64,000 bases of DNA from Alphaproteobacteria bacterium (lineage in GTDB: Bacteria > Pseudomonadota > Alphaproteobacteria > Rhodobacterales > Rhodobacteraceae). Positions 43,045 through 54,300 of the stretch are shown piece after piece. The notes below the pieces were generated by a model, which did no database searches, was not told where the DNA came from, and was given only the letters and a program-made list of their open reading frames with translations. Every line of letters begins with the position of its first letter. Positions within the stretch are counted from its first letter, which is position 1. Location of the stretch: NCBI GenBank assembly GCA_029289325.1, contig JARFTV010000006.1, forward strand, positions 1-64,000. Direction: 5' to 3'. Both the position numbers and the translations under genes were made by a program.

Positions 43045-44124
43045 TCAATGCGCTCCCACCGCCAGCCGGAACCGATAGTTCGTCAACACATCCACCGCGA
43101 GGAGGAAGAACAGCAGCATCCCCTGGAACACCTGGATCGCCGCCGTCGGCAATCCAAGGCTGGTCGCGGCCATCTCGCCGCCCACATAGGTCAGCGCCAT
43201 CAGGAACCCCGCCAGCACGATCCCCAACGGGTTCAGTCGGCCAAGGAAGGCCACGATGATCGCCGTGAACCCGTAGCCCGTGTTGAAGTCGATGGTGATC
43301 TGCCCCGCCGGTCCTGCGACCTCGAACAGCCCCGCCAGCCCCGCCAGTGCGCCCGAAATGCCCATGCACAGCACGACAAGCCGCACCGGGTTCACGCCAT
43401 GGAACCGAGCCGCGCGCGGAGCCTGCCCCGCCAGCCGGATCTGGAACCCCGCCTGATGCCGCGTCAGCAGGACATAGGCCAGCACCGCCGTCACCAGCGC
43501 CGCCACGCCGCCCCAGTGCAGGCCAAGCGGCTCGTACAGATAGGCATTCTGCGCCGCCGGATAGCCGCTGAAATTCCGGCTCCCCGGAAAGCCCATCCCC
43601 TCGGGGTTCTTCAGGAATCCGGTCGCGGCCTTGGCCAGGATCGTCTGCGCCACATAGACCAGCATCAGGCTGACCAGGATCTCGTTCGTGTTGAACTTTG
43701 TCTTCAGGATCGCCGGGATCATCGCCCAGAGCCAGCCGCCGAAGGCCCCGGCCAGGATCATCACCGGAAAGATCCAGCGGCTCTCCGTCGGGAACACCGC
43801 CAAGCCCACCGAGGCGCCGAAGATCGCGCCCATGATATACTGGCCCTCGGCCCCGATGTTCCAGATTCCCGCCCGGAAGCCCAAGGCCAGACCGATGGCG
43901 ATCAGGATCAGCGGTCCCGCCTTCACCAGCAACTGACCCCGCAGGTAAAAGGCGAAGGGCCCGAACAGGGGATCCCAGAAGATCGTGCGGATCACCTCGA
44001 ACGGGTTCTTCCCCATCGTGGCAAACAGGATGCCGCCGGCCACCATCGTCAGGATCACCGCCACGGGCGGCGTCGCATAAAGCCAGAACCGGCTCGGCGT
44101 CGGGCGCTTCTCAAGCCTCAGCAT
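43045..44124 (-). CDS. ABC transporter permease, purine/nucleoside type (first)
   Basis: A 359-residue permease with about ten hydrophobic segments. Typical blocks are GLALGFRAGIWNIGAEGQYIMGA, TNEILVSLMLVYVA and RLAGQAPRAARFHGVNPVRL. The ATG at 44124 gives the family N-terminus (LRLEKRPTPSRFWLY); a longer frame runs through the family B repeat and is not supported. Confidence 0.9.
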   Translation of the reverse strand: MLRLEKRPTPSRFWLYATPPVAVILTMVAGGILFATMGKNPFEVIRTIFWDPLFGPFAFYLRGQLLVKAGPLILIAIGLALGFRAGIWNIGAEGQYIMGAIFGASVGLAVFPTESRWIFPVMILAGAFGGWLWAMIPAILKTKFNTNEILVSLMLVYVAQTILAKAATGFLKNPEGMGFPGSRNFSGYPAAQNAYLYEPLGLHWGGVAALVTAVLAYVLLTRHQAGFQIRLAGQAPRAARFHGVNPVRLVVLCMGISGALAGLAGLFEVAGPAGQITIDFNTGYGFTAIIVAFLGRLNPLGIVLAGFLMALTYVGGEMAATSLGLPTAAIQVFQGMLLFFLLAVDVLTNYRFRLAVGAH

Positions 44125-44131
44125 GACCACA

Positions 44132-44175
44132 CCCCATTTTCTGTCCACAAATATCCGGGGGGGTGGGCCCCCCGA
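44132..44175 (-). repeat. Dispersed repeat family B, copy inside the purine operon
   Basis: On the minus strand a GC-rich hairpin (GGGGGGCCCACCCCCCCGG) is followed by ATATTTGTGGACAGAAAATG. It lies in the 158-base gap between the ATPase and the first permease, eight bases before the permease ATG, so its AT-rich end falls in the initiation region. Confidence 0.6.
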
Positions 44176-44282
44176 TCGACAGTTCACCCCAGGCAAAGCC
44201 AGAGGAAATGACACCCTCGTTGCAACCCGCGCCTGTCCGGCCCCGCGGGGCCGTGGGGCAGGGGGCGCGCCCGCCGATCACC

Positions 44283-45809
44283 TCAGCCCGCATGATGCGC
44301 GACCTCCATGCCATGCGCCCCGCCCATCATCAGGCCGATCTCGTCCATCGTCAGACCCTCGGTCGGCCGGGGCCTCGTCAGCCGCCCCTCGTTCAGCACG
44401 GCAAAGCTGTCCGCGACCTCCAGCAACTCGTCCAGGTCCTGGCTGATCACCACCAGTGCCGCGCCCTCTCCGGCCCGGTCGAGGATCGATTGCCGGATCT
44501 GCGCCGCTGCCGCCGCATCCACGCCCCAGGTCGGCTGGTTGATCACGATGACGCTTGCGCCCTGCATCAGCTCGCGCCCCATCAGGAACTTCTGCAGGTT
44601 CCCGCCCGATAGCGCGCGCGCCGCCACATCCGGGCCCGGAGTCCGCACGTCATAGGCCGCGATGATCTCCTCGGCAAAGGCCCGCGTCCCCGACCAGTCC
44701 ACGAAGCCGTTCTTCGTCAGCCCCTTGCGCACCCCCGCTGTCAGGAACGCGTTTTCCACCAGCGACATGTCCGGCGCCGCCGCGTGCCCATACCGATCCT
44801 CGGGCGCGGCCACCAGCCCGGCCCGCCGCCGCTCCACCGGACCAAGATCGCCCACCGGCTGGCTCAGCACCCGCACCTTGTCCGGCGCCGCCTTCAGCTC
44901 GCCGGACAGCGCCAGCAACAGCTCATCCTGCCCGTTCCCCGCGACCCCGGCGATGCCCAGCACCTCGCCCTTGGCCACGGTAAAGCTGATCCCCTTCAAC
45001 GCGGTCCCGAAGGGGATCGGCGATTCCACCGACAGGTCGCTCACTCCCAGCGCTACCTCGCCCTTGGCCGCCAGCCGCCGTTCCGGCGTTTTCAATGCCT
45101 GACCGACCATCAGCTCCGCCATCTCGCGCGCGGTCCGTTCGCGCGGCGTGCAGGTGGCCACCACCTTCCCGCGCCGCAGGATCGTCGCCTCGTCGCAGAG
45201 GCCTTTGATCTCCTCCAGCTTGTGGCTGATATACAGGATGGCGGTCCCCTCGCGGGCCAGCTGGCGCAGCGTCTTGAACAGGATCTCCACCTCCTGCGGC
45301 GTCAGCACGCTGGTTGGCTCGTCCATGATCAGCAGCTTCGGGTCCTGCAACAGGCACCGGATGATCTCCACCCGCTGCCGCTCCCCGGCCGACAGGTCCC
45401 CGACCATCCGGCTCGGGTCCAGTGGCAGACCGTATTCCTCAGAAACCGCCCGGATCCGCGCCGCCAGCTCCCGCATCGGCGGTGGGCTTTCCATCCCCAG
45501 CGCCACATTCTCGGCCACGTTCAGCGCCTCGAACAGGGAAAAGTGCTGGAACACCATCGCCACGCCCAGCCGCCGGGCCTCCGCCGGTTTCGAGGGCGCA
45601 TAACCCGCCCCTCGCAGCGTCATCACCCCGCTGTCCGGCCGGACCAGACCATAGATCATCTTGACCATGGTCGACTTGCCCGCCCCGTTCTCTCCCAGAA
45701 GGGCGTGGATCTCGCCCTCGCCGATCGAGAACGACACATCCGAATTCGCCACCACCCCCGGATAGGCCTTGGTGATGCCCTCGACCCGCAGCAATTCCGG
45801 TCGCGTCAT
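44283..45809 (-). CDS. ABC transporter ATP-binding protein, purine/nucleoside type (tandem ATPase)
   Basis: A 508-residue protein of two ABC domains. The first has LLGENGAGKSTMVKMIYG, LSAGERQRVEIIRCLLQDP and LLIMDEPTSVLTP; the second lacks a canonical Walker A lysine (GIAGVAGNGQDELLLALSG) but keeps LSGGNLQKFLMGREL, as is usual for this sugar/nucleoside-type subfamily. It overlaps xdhC by four bases, linking transport to xanthine oxidation. Confidence 0.93.
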   Translation of the reverse strand: MTRPELLRVEGITKAYPGVVANSDVSFSIGEGEIHALLGENGAGKSTMVKMIYGLVRPDSGVMTLRGAGYAPSKPAEARRLGVAMVFQHFSLFEALNVAENVALGMESPPPMRELAARIRAVSEEYGLPLDPSRMVGDLSAGERQRVEIIRCLLQDPKLLIMDEPTSVLTPQEVEILFKTLRQLAREGTAILYISHKLEEIKGLCDEATILRRGKVVATCTPRERTAREMAELMVGQALKTPERRLAAKGEVALGVSDLSVESPIPFGTALKGISFTVAKGEVLGIAGVAGNGQDELLLALSGELKAAPDKVRVLSQPVGDLGPVERRRAGLVAAPEDRYGHAAAPDMSLVENAFLTAGVRKGLTKNGFVDWSGTRAFAEEIIAAYDVRTPGPDVAARALSGGNLQKFLMGRELMQGASVIVINQPTWGVDAAAAAQIRQSILDRAGEGAALVVISQDLDELLEVADSFAVLNEGRLTRPRPTEGLTMDEIGLMMGGAHGMEVAHHAG

Positions 45810-46735
45810 GCCCGCTTCTCCTTCACCGCCACGCCCGAAGCCCGCAGCAATTCCGCCACCACGCCCACCGCAATCGCCTGCGGATGCTTGCCGAGGGCCG
45901 GATCGCCAATCGGACAGCGGATCCGCGCCACCGCCCCGACCTCATGCCCCAAAGCCGCCAGCCGGGACCGGAACCTGCCCCATTTCGTCGCCGACCCGAT
46001 CAGCCCGCAGGACCTGAACCCGCGCTTGAGAAGCCGATGACACAGCTCCAGATCCAGCGCATGGCTGAACGTCAGCACCAGATGCTCCGCACCAACAGGC
46101 GCATGATCCGCCACCAGGGCCGGATCACGGGCCGGAACCACCGTCACCCCTTCCGGCACTTCTTCCGGAAACCGCTCTGCCGCCACATCCACCCAGGTCA
46201 CCGCAATCCCCGGCAGCGGCGCCAGCACGGCGACCAAGGCCCGCCCGACATGCCCCGCGCCCCAGACCCAGACCTGCCGCTCCGCCTCCGCGACCGGCTC
46301 CACCAGCCAGCCCGCGACCAGCCCCGGCACAGGGCGAATCCCTTGCCCTCGCGCCGCCGCCAGCACCCGCTTCACTGCCAGGGGCATGTCGCCCGGACCC
46401 CGCGCGACGACCCCGGCCACGGCGTCCGGCACCGCCTCGAACATCTCGGTCCAAAGCGTGACCGCCCCGCCGCAGCACTGACCCAGCGACGGGCCAAGGG
46501 CCACCCGCTCGACCAGCGCCGCCCCTCCGCTGGAGCCGGCAAGCATCGCCCGCGCCTTCGCCGCCGCCTCGTATTCCAGCGCCCCGCCGCCGATCGTCCC
46601 CGACTGCCCGTCTGCCCAGACCAGCATCGAAGCCCCGACCTCGCGCGGAGACGACCCCTCCACCCCCGCGATCACCACCCGGGCGACCCGCCCATGCGCG
46701 CCGATCGCCGTAGCCATTTCCGAAAGGTCAAACAC
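45806..46735 (-). CDS. xdhC: Xanthine dehydrogenase accessory protein XdhC
   Basis: XdhC binds molybdenum cofactor and promotes its sulfuration and insertion into XdhB. The 309-residue protein shows ARVVIAGVEGSSPREVGASMLV, GTIGGGALEYEAA and GQCCGGAVTLW, the family signatures, and a Rossmann-like C-terminal half (VWVWGAGHVGRALVAVLAPL). It overlaps xdhB by eight bases. Confidence 0.95.
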   Translation of the reverse strand: MFDLSEMATAIGAHGRVARVVIAGVEGSSPREVGASMLVWADGQSGTIGGGALEYEAAAKARAMLAGSSGGAALVERVALGPSLGQCCGGAVTLWTEMFEAVPDAVAGVVARGPGDMPLAVKRVLAAARGQGIRPVPGLVAGWLVEPVAEAERQVWVWGAGHVGRALVAVLAPLPGIAVTWVDVAAERFPEEVPEGVTVVPARDPALVADHAPVGAEHLVLTFSHALDLELCHRLLKRGFRSCGLIGSATKWGRFRSRLAALGHEVGAVARIRCPIGDPALGKHPQAIAVGVVAELLRASGVAVKEKRA

Positions 46736-49148
46736 GGCCTTCGACCCTCCGCACTGCCATCAGCACCCGCTCCGCCGTCGCCGGAGCATCCAAGCTGGGA
46801 TAGACCGACCCGTCCCCGCAGGCCGCCACCGCATCCGACAGCGCATAAAGCGCCGAAATCCCCAGCATGAACGGCGGCTCGCCCACCGCCTTCGACTTGC
46901 CGACCACATCCTCCCGGTTGGGCTTGCCCCACAGCGCCACGTTGAACACGTCAGGCCGATCCGAACAGGCCGGGATCTTGTAGGTCGACGGCGCATGCGT
47001 CGCCAGCCGTCCCTTCCCGTCCCAGACCAGCTCCTCCGTCGTCAGCCAGCCCGCGCCCTGCACATAGGCCCCCTCGACCTGCCCGATATCGATCGCCGGG
47101 TTCAGGGAGGTCCCCGTGTCATGCAACAGATCAGCCCGCAGGATCCGGTTCTCTCCGGTCAGCCGGTCGATCACCACCTCCGTCACCGCCGCGCCATAGG
47201 CGAAATAGAAGAACGGCCGCCCCGTTCCCTTCACCCGGTCCCAGATGATCTTCGGCGTCGCGTAATAGCCCGTCGACGACAACGAAACCCGCGCCTGATA
47301 GGCCCAGGCCACCACCCGCGCCCAGTCATAGACCTCGCCCGCGACTCGCACCGTCCCGTCGACGAACCGCACGGCCGCAGGTTCCACCTGATGCTTCTCG
47401 GCAATGAACTCCGCCAGCCGCCCCCGGATCGTCTCCGCCGCCGCCTTCGCCGCCATCCCGTTCAGGTCCGACCCCGACGATGCGGCGGTCGCCGACGTAT
47501 TCGGCACCTTCCCGGTATCCGTCGCGGTGATCTTCACCATCCCGACGTCCAGCCCGAACACCGACGCCGTCACTTGCGCCACCTTCTGGAACAGCCCCTG
47601 TCCCATCTCGGTTCCGCCGTGGTTCAGCGCGATGGAGCCATCCTGATACACATGCACCAGCGCCCCCGCCTGGTTCAGCCAGGTCAGCGTGAAGGAAATC
47701 CCGAACTTCACGGGCGTCAGCGCGATCCCCCGCTTCAGCACCGGACTGCGCGCATTCCAAGCCGCAATCTCCGCCTTCCGCGCCCGATAGTCCGAGGTCC
47801 GCTCCAGCTCCGCCACCAGCTCATGCCCGATGAAATCCTCCACCGGCATGTGATAGGGCGTCGTCTGCACCCGCCCGTCCACCGGCAGGTGATGCGACCC
47901 CACCGGCAGCTCCGCCCCGCGCGAGGTCAGATCCACCTCCCCGCCCCGGGAACTCCCCTGGCCTTTCATCTTTGCGGAAATATCCCCGCCGGAGGCATCC
48001 GCACTTTCCATCCCGCGATAGAAGTTGGCCTTGCGCACCTCCAACGGCTCCCGTCCCACGACGAAGGCCACATGGTCCATGACCCGCTCGATCCCCACCA
48101 TCCCCTGCGGGCCGCCAAACCCGCGATAGGCCGTGGCGCTTTGGGTGTTCGTCTTCAGACGGTGCGATTCAATCCGCACATTCTGCAGGTGATAGCAGTT
48201 GTCCGCATGCAGCATAGCCCGGTCCGCGACCGGCAGGCTCAGGTCCTGCGACCAGCCGCAGCGGAACAGATGCGTGAACTCCAGCCCCAGGATGCGCCCC
48301 TCGTCATCGACGCCAGCGCGATACAGGATCCGCAGGTCATGCCGCTTCCCCGTGATGACCATGTCGTCATCCCGGTCATAGCGCATCCGGCAGGGCCGCC
48401 CCGTGGCCTTCGCCGCCACCGCACAGGCAATCGCCAGCGCATTGCCCTGGCTCTCCTTGCCGCCGAACCCGCCGCCCATCCGACGCACTTCCACCCGCAC
48501 CGCACTCATCGGCAGATGCAAAGCATGGGCAACCTTGTGCTGCACCTCGGTCGGATGCTGGGTCGAGGAATGGACGACCATGTCGCCCCCTTCCTGAGGC
48601 ACCGCTGCCGCGACCTGCCCCTCAAGGTAAAAGTGCTCCTGCCCCCCCACCTCGAACGACCCTTCGACGACCCTCGGCGCGCCCGAGATCGCCCGCGCCG
48701 CATCCCCCTTGGCCCAGACCACCGGCCCCTGCTCGAACCGGCTGTTCGCCGCCAAGGCGTCATCCACCGTCAGCAGCGCCGGCAGCTCCCGATAGGACAC
48801 CTTCCCCAACCGCGCCGCCTTCCGCGCCGCCAGATGGCTTTCCGCCACCACCAGGAACACTGGCTGTCCGACGTAATGCACCTTGCCCACCGCCAGCAAA
48901 GGCTCATCCGCGGCCGAGGGCGAACAGTCCGGCATGTCCGGCAGATCCTCCGCCGACAGGACCGCGACCACCCCCGGCGCGGCCTTCACCGCCGACAGGT
49001 CCATGCCGGTGATCTCGCCATGCGCGACGGTCGACAGGCCGAAGGCCAGATGCAAGGCCCCGGCAATCGCCAGATCATCGACGTAGCGCGCCTGCCCCGT
49101 CACATGCAGCGGCGCCGCGTCATGCGGCAGGGCTTTCCCCATGCTCAT
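46728..49148 (-). CDS. xdhB: Xanthine dehydrogenase, molybdopterin subunit
   Basis: The 806-residue large subunit binds the Mo cofactor and oxidises hypoxanthine/xanthine. Expected motifs are present: [49 protein letters not shown] and [16 protein letters not shown] with the catalytic Glu. Odd feature: between NFYRG (about residue 380) and [11 protein letters not shown] (about 427) there are about 45 extra residues, starting [13 protein letters not shown], and this part is encoded by an exact-frame copy of dispersed repeat family B (47961-47996). The stretch is Gly/Ser/charged and probably a surface loop. The start at 49148 overlaps the xdhA stop. Confidence 0.93.
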   Translation of the reverse strand: MSMGKALPHDAAPLHVTGQARYVDDLAIAGALHLAFGLSTVAHGEITGMDLSAVKAAPGVVAVLSAEDLPDMPDCSPSAADEPLLAVGKVHYVGQPVFLVVAESHLAARKAARLGKVSYRELPALLTVDDALAANSRFEQGPVVWAKGDAARAISGAPRVVEGSFEVGGQEHFYLEGQVAAAVPQEGGDMVVHSSTQHPTEVQHKVAHALHLPMSAVRVEVRRMGGGFGGKESQGNALAIACAVAAKATGRPCRMRYDRDDDMVITGKRHDLRILYRAGVDDEGRILGLEFTHLFRCGWSQDLSLPVADRAMLHADNCYHLQNVRIESHRLKTNTQSATAYRGFGGPQGMVGIERVMDHVAFVVGREPLEVRKANFYRGMESADASGGDISAKMKGQGSSRGGEVDLTSRGAELPVGSHHLPVDGRVQTTPYHMPVEDFIGHELVAELERTSDYRARKAEIAAWNARSPVLKRGIALTPVKFGISFTLTWLNQAGALVHVYQDGSIALNHGGTEMGQGLFQKVAQVTASVFGLDVGMVKITATDTGKVPNTSATAASSGSDLNGMAAKAAAETIRGRLAEFIAEKHQVEPAAVRFVDGTVRVAGEVYDWARVVAWAYQARVSLSSTGYYATPKIIWDRVKGTGRPFFYFAYGAAVTEVVIDRLTGENRILRADLLHDTGTSLNPAIDIGQVEGAYVQGAGWLTTEELVWDGKGRLATHAPSTYKIPACSDRPDVFNVALWGKPNREDVVGKSKAVGEPPFMLGISALYALSDAVAACGDGSVYPSLDAPATAERVLMAVRRVEGRV
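47961..47996 (-). repeat. Dispersed repeat family B, copy translated within xdhB
   Basis: On the minus strand it reads GCCTCCGGCGGGGATATTT then CCGCAAAGATGAAAGG. The first 19 bases are identical to the intergenic copy upstream of cobM (5601), and the last part matches the copy at 40896. It encodes residues about 385-396 of XdhB. Confidence 0.75.
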
Positions 49149-50521
49149 GGCGTCACCTCCAGCACCGAGACCGGCGCTCCGTTCAGATCGTGGAAATAGC
49201 GCCGCAGCAGGTTCTGCGCCGTCAGCATCCGATAGCCCGCACTCGCGCGCATGTCCGACAGCGGCGTGAAATCCCCCGCCATCGCCTGCGCCGCCGCCTG
49301 GACCGTGGCCTCCGACCACGGCTTTCCGACCAGGGCCGCCTCGGCTGCCGAGGCCCGTTTGGGCACCCCGGCCATGCCACCAAAGGCAATCCGCGCCTCC
49401 TCAACCACGCCGTCCGTGACCGTCACATTGAAACAGCCGCAGACCGCCGAGATATCCTGATCGAACCGCTTGGAGATCTTGTAACACCGCAGGGCAGGGG
49501 CCTGTTCCGCGAAGGACACGCCCGCCACGAACTCGCCCGGACGACGGTCCTGCTTGCGATACTCCAGGAAGAAGTCCTCCAGCGGGATCGAGCGCATCTC
49601 ATCGCCGCGCCGCAGGTGCAGCGTCGCCCCCAGGGCGATCAGCGCCGGTGGCCCGTCACCGATGGGCGAGCCATTGGCGATATTCCCCCCGATCGTCGCC
49701 GCATTGCGGACCTGCACCGAGGCATAGCGCCGCAAAAGTTCCCCGAACGAGGGCAACCGATCCTTCACCGCCTCGCGCAGCGCAGAGATCGTCACGCAGG
49801 CGCCCACATGCAGCTGCCCGCCCTGCACCTCGACGGCCTTCAGGTCCTCGACGCCATTCAGGAACGCCACCGGCCGCAATTCGCGCAGCTGCTTCGTCAC
49901 CCAAAGCCCCACGTCCGTCGCGCCGGCCACCAGCACCGCATCGGGGTGCTCGACATACCAGTCTGCCAGCGTATCCGAATCCGAGGGCCGGAACGCCCCG
50001 GCCTCGCCCGCCGCGAAGTCCGCGACCGCCGCGCGGTCCGCGACCATCCATTCCGGCACCACTTCGCCCGACGCGGCCTCGGCCGCCCGGATGATCGGCG
50101 CATAGCCGGTGCAGCGGCACAGGTTCCCCGCCAGCTGGTCGTCGTGATCCACAGCGCCATTCAGATGCGCCACCGCCATGCTGACCACGAAGCCCGGCGT
50201 GCAGAACCCGCACTGGCTGCCATGATGCGCGACCATCGCCGCCTGCACCGGATGCATCTGACCATCCGGCCCCGAGATCCCCTCGACCGTCCGCACCGCC
50301 TTGCCATGCAGCTGCGGCAGGAACAGGATGCAGGCGTTCAGCGCCTTCGAGCCCTCGGCATCGGTGACCATCACCGTGCAGGCCCCGCAGTCGCCCTCGT
50401 TGCAGCCTTCCTTGGTGCCCTTCAGCCCGCGCACCTCGCGCAGCCAGTCCAGCAGGGTCCGCGTCGGGGCTTCCCCCTCGATGCGAACCGGCGTTCCGTT
50501 CAACAGAAACGCTACAGTCAT
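49145..50521 (-). CDS. xdhA: Xanthine dehydrogenase, FeS/FAD subunit
   Basis: The 458-residue small subunit has two 2Fe-2S domains: plant-type C-x4-C-x2-C in [14 protein letters not shown], and the helical one in [15 protein letters not shown] with [18 protein letters not shown] domain follows ([36 protein letters not shown]) and the CO-dehydrogenase flavoprotein C-terminal domain. It is the first gene of the minus-strand purine operon. Confidence 0.95.
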   Translation of the reverse strand: MTVAFLLNGTPVRIEGEAPTRTLLDWLREVRGLKGTKEGCNEGDCGACTVMVTDAEGSKALNACILFLPQLHGKAVRTVEGISGPDGQMHPVQAAMVAHHGSQCGFCTPGFVVSMAVAHLNGAVDHDDQLAGNLCRCTGYAPIIRAAEAASGEVVPEWMVADRAAVADFAAGEAGAFRPSDSDTLADWYVEHPDAVLVAGATDVGLWVTKQLRELRPVAFLNGVEDLKAVEVQGGQLHVGACVTISALREAVKDRLPSFGELLRRYASVQVRNAATIGGNIANGSPIGDGPPALIALGATLHLRRGDEMRSIPLEDFFLEYRKQDRRPGEFVAGVSFAEQAPALRCYKISKRFDQDISAVCGCFNVTVTDGVVEEARIAFGGMAGVPKRASAAEAALVGKPWSEATVQAAAQAMAGDFTPLSDMRASAGYRMLTAQNLLRRYFHDLNGAPVSVLEVTP

Positions 50522-50804
50522 ACGTCTGTCCGCCGCCTTCTCCCCGTTTGGAGCACTCTGCAGGATCGCCCGATGCGGCGTAAAGCGAGCCCGCGCCCCT
50601 TCTTGTTGTCATTCCATCAAGAAGGCCCGTCCGATTCAAGGCAAGAACAAACTTGTCGGGAAAAGGTGAAGCTGTTTGCAGGATTTTCCGAAAATTCCGC
50701 GGTCGGCCGAGGTGACGCTAGGGTAAGGCATACCCTACTCGCGTATGCACGCATCCGCATCTATACGCCCAAATCCATTAGCATACACACAAACGGATAT
50801 TCCC
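50522..50804. promoter_or_regulatory. xdhA upstream region with three inverted repeats
   Basis: This 283-base divergent gap holds three clean inverted repeats: CTTCTTG-N12-CAAGAAG (50599-50624), ATTTTC-C-GAAAAT (50683-50695) and TAGGGTA-N5-TACCCTA (50719-50737). They are candidate operators for the xdh operon and/or the divergent membrane protein gene. No regulator gene lies next to them. Confidence 0.45.
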
Positions 50805-51341
50805 ATGGACTTCGCAACCACACTCAAATTCGCTCACGTTCTCGCCGCCGTCCTCTGGGTCGGCGGCGGTTTTACCACCATCATCGCCAGCCTCGTCCTG
50901 TCCGGCCGCAGCCCGGCCGAGACGCAGCTGGCCATCGTCCGCGCCACCGTCCTCCTGGCCCCGCGGCTCTTCATCCCCGCCAGCATCTTCACCCTTGCGA
51001 CCGGAGTGGCCCTCCTCTTCGTCGCCGGCTGGGGCTGGCAGCCCTTCACCACCCTGGGCCTGGCCGGGGTCCTCTTTACCGCCAGCTTCGGCGCCCTCGT
51101 CCTTGGACCCTCCTGCGAGCGCGCGGTGAAACTGGCCGACACCCACGGGGCCGAGGCCGCGATCCCCGCCCTTCGCCGGGTGCAGCGGCTGGCAATGATG
51201 GACTACGCGATCCAGTTCGCCATCGTCTTCCTGATGGTGGTGAAACCCGGCTGGCAGGACTTCAGCGTCTTCGCGGGCCTCGCTGCCGTGGTCGCGCTTG
51301 CCGCCGTGGCCGCCCTGCGCCCGATGCAGCGCCTGGCCTGA
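50805..51341 (+). CDS. Membrane protein of unknown function (DUF2269/CopD-like appearance)
   Basis: A 178-residue protein with four to five hydrophobic segments: FAHVLAAVLWVGGGFTTIIASLVL, LFIPASIFTLATGVALLFVAGW, TLGLAGVLFTASFGALVLG, and two near the C-terminus. Conserved-looking histidine (H10) and the HVLAAVLWVGGG opening resemble small CopD/DUF2269-type proteins. The ATG at 50805 gives a protein starting directly at the first membrane helix. Function unknown. Confidence 0.65.
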   Translation: MDFATTLKFAHVLAAVLWVGGGFTTIIASLVLSGRSPAETQLAIVRATVLLAPRLFIPASIFTLATGVALLFVAGWGWQPFTTLGLAGVLFTASFGALVLGPSCERAVKLADTHGAEAAIPALRRVQRLAMMDYAIQFAIVFLMVVKPGWQDFSVFAGLAAVVALAAVAALRPMQRLA

Positions 51342-51380
51342 CCCCTTCACAGCACGCGCCGGGCCGGGTAACCCTTCGCC

Positions 51381-54300
51381 ATGCCCGGCGCAAACCCCCG
51401 ATTCATTCACCTCCGCACCCATACCGAACACTCGCTTCTCGAAGGCGCGGTGCCGGTGAAGAAACTCGTCGGCCTCTGCACCGCGCAAGCGATGCCCGCC
51501 GTCGCCGTCACCGACACGAACAACATGTTCGCCGCGCTGGAGTTCTCGGTCCTCGCCATGGGGGCAGGGGTCCAGCCCATCGTCGGCTGCCAGCTCTCCG
51601 TCGCCCATGACCCCGCCCAGCCCGGTGAAAAGCCGCGCAGCCCCGCGTCCATCGTCCTGCTTGCCCAGAACGAACAGGGCTACATGAACCTGATGCGGCT
51701 CAACACGCGGCTCTACATCGACGGCGCGATGACCGGCTCCGCCAACCTGCCGCAAGTCACGCTGGACGAACTGGCCCAGAACGCGCAGGGCCTGATCTGC
51801 CTGACCGGCGGCCCCGATGGCCCCCTCGGCCGGTTCCACGCCACCGGCCAGCACCAGAAGGCGCGCGCCATCCTCGAACGCCTTGCCGCGATCTACTCCG
51901 ACCGCCTTTACGTCGAACTGCAACGCCACCCCGGCCCCGGCGGCGCGCTGCCGGAACATGAGGCGCTGGCCGAACGCGGCGCCATCGACCTTGCCTATGA
52001 ACTCGGCCTGCCGATCGTTGCCACCAATGATGTCTACTTCCCCAAGACCGACCTCTACGAAGCCCACGACGCCCTGATCTGCATCGCCGAAGGCGCCTAT
52101 GTCGACCAGCAGCAGCCTCGCCGCCGCCTGACCCCGCAGCACTATTTCAAATCCGAAGCCGAGATGGTCGCCCTCTTCGCCGACCTCCCCGAAGCCTTGG
52201 AAAACACCGTCGAGATCGCGAAACGCTGCGCCTATGCCGCGACGAAGCGCAAGCCGATCCTGCCGAAATTCGCCGATGACGAGGTGCAGGAACTCCGCCG
52301 CCAGGCGAATGAGGGGCTACAGGCCCGGCTCAAGGTCATCCCCCATTCCGCCACGCCCGAGGAATATCAGGCGCGCCTGGATTTCGAGCTTGGGATCATC
52401 GAGAAGATGGGTTTCCCGGGCTATTTCCTGATCGTGTCCGACTTCATCAAATGGGCCAAGGATCACAACATTCCCGTCGGTCCGGGCCGGGGTTCGGGGG
52501 CAGGCTCGCTCGTCGCCTATGCGCTGACGATCACCGACCTTGATCCCCTGCGTTACGCGCTCCTTTTCGAACGCTTCCTCAACCCCGAACGGGTCTCGAT
52601 GCCCGACTTCGATATCGACTTCTGCATGGACCGCCGGGAAGAGGTGATCCAGTACGTCCAGGAAAAATACGGCCGCGACAAGGTCGCCCAGATCATCACC
52701 TTCGGCGCACTTCTGTCCAAGGCCGCCGTCCGCGACGTGGGCCGCGTCCTGCAGCTTTCCTACGGACAGGTCGACAAGCTGTCGAAGATGATCCCGGTCG
52801 AAGGGGTGAAACCCGTCAGCATCACCAAGGCGCTGGCGGATGAGCCCCGCCTGCGCGAGGCCGCGAAGGAAGAGGTCGTCGGCCGCCTTCTCGACTATGC
52901 CGCCAAGATCGAAGGGCTTTACCGCAACGCCTCCACCCACGCCGCCGGGGTGGTGATCGGCGACCGCCCGCTCGACCAGTTGGTGCCGCTCTACCGCGAC
53001 CCCCGGTCGGACATGCCCGCGACCCAGTTCAACATGAAATGGGTCGAAGCCGCGGGTCTGGTGAAGTTCGACTTCCTCGGCCTGAAGACCCTGACCGTGA
53101 TCCAGAACGCGATGGACCTTCTGGCCCTGCGCGGGATCAGCTTCGACATCAACCTGATCCCGCTGGATGACAAGCCGACCTATGACCTTTACGCCAGTGC
53201 GAAAACCGTCGCGGTGTTCCAGGTCGAAAGCTCGGGCATGATGGACGCGCTCAGGCGCATGAAGCCGACCTGCATCGAGGATATCGTCGCGCTGGTGGCC
53301 CTCTACCGCCCCGGCCCGATGGAAAACATCCCGGTCTATTGCGAGGTCAAGAACGGCCTGCGCGAGCTGGAATCGATCCATCCGACCATCGACCACATCC
53401 TTGCCGAAACCCAGGGCATCATCGTCTACCAGGAACAGGTGATGCAGATCGCCCAGGTCATGGCCGGCTATTCCCTTGGCGGCGCCGACCTCCTCCGTCG
53501 CGCGATGGGCAAGAAGATCGCCGAGGAGATGGCCAAGGAACGCCCCAAGTTCATCGAAGGCTGCAAGGCGACCCACAACATCGACGCGAAGAAGGCGGGT
53601 GAGGTTTTCGACCTTCTCGAGAAATTCGCCAACTACGGCTTCAACAAGTCCCACGCGGCCGCCTATGCGGTCGTCAGCTACCAGACCGCCTATCTGAAAG
53701 CGAACTACCCCGCCGAATTCATGGCGGCCGTCATGAACTGCGACATCCACCTCACCGACAAGCTCGCCGTCTACAAGCGCGAGGTGGACAAGCTCGGCAT
53801 CAAGACGATCGCCCCTTGCGTCAACGCCAGCCTCGCCACCTTCACCGTCCGCGACGGCGCCATCGTCTACGGCCTCGGCGCGCTGAAGAACGTCGGCGTC
53901 GATGCCATGCGCCTGATCGTCGAGGCGCGGGGCGACAAACCCTTCGCCACCCTCTTCGACTTCGCCCGCCGCGTGGACCTGAAACGCATCGGCAAGCGCC
54001 CCCTTGAAATGCTCGCCCGCGCCGGGGCCTTCGACCAGCTCGACCCCAACCGCGCCCGCGTGTTCGAGGCGCTGGACCCCCTCGTCGCCTATTCCGCTGC
54101 GATCCACGAGGCCGCCGCCTCCTCCCAGGTCTCCCTCTTCGGCAGCGCAGGGGCCGACATCCCCGAACCGCGCCTCCCCTTCCGCGACGACTGGCTCCCT
54201 GTCGAACGCCTCGCGCAGGAACATCAGGCCATCGGCTTCTACCTCTCCGGCCACCCGCTGGACGACTACATGTCCGCGCTCCGCAAGAAGGGGGTGGAGA

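Noticed and set aside
46995..49199. Long plus-strand open frame (734 codons) opposite xdhB
   Set aside because: Arg/His/Pro-rich shadow without motifs; xdhB on the other strand is certain.
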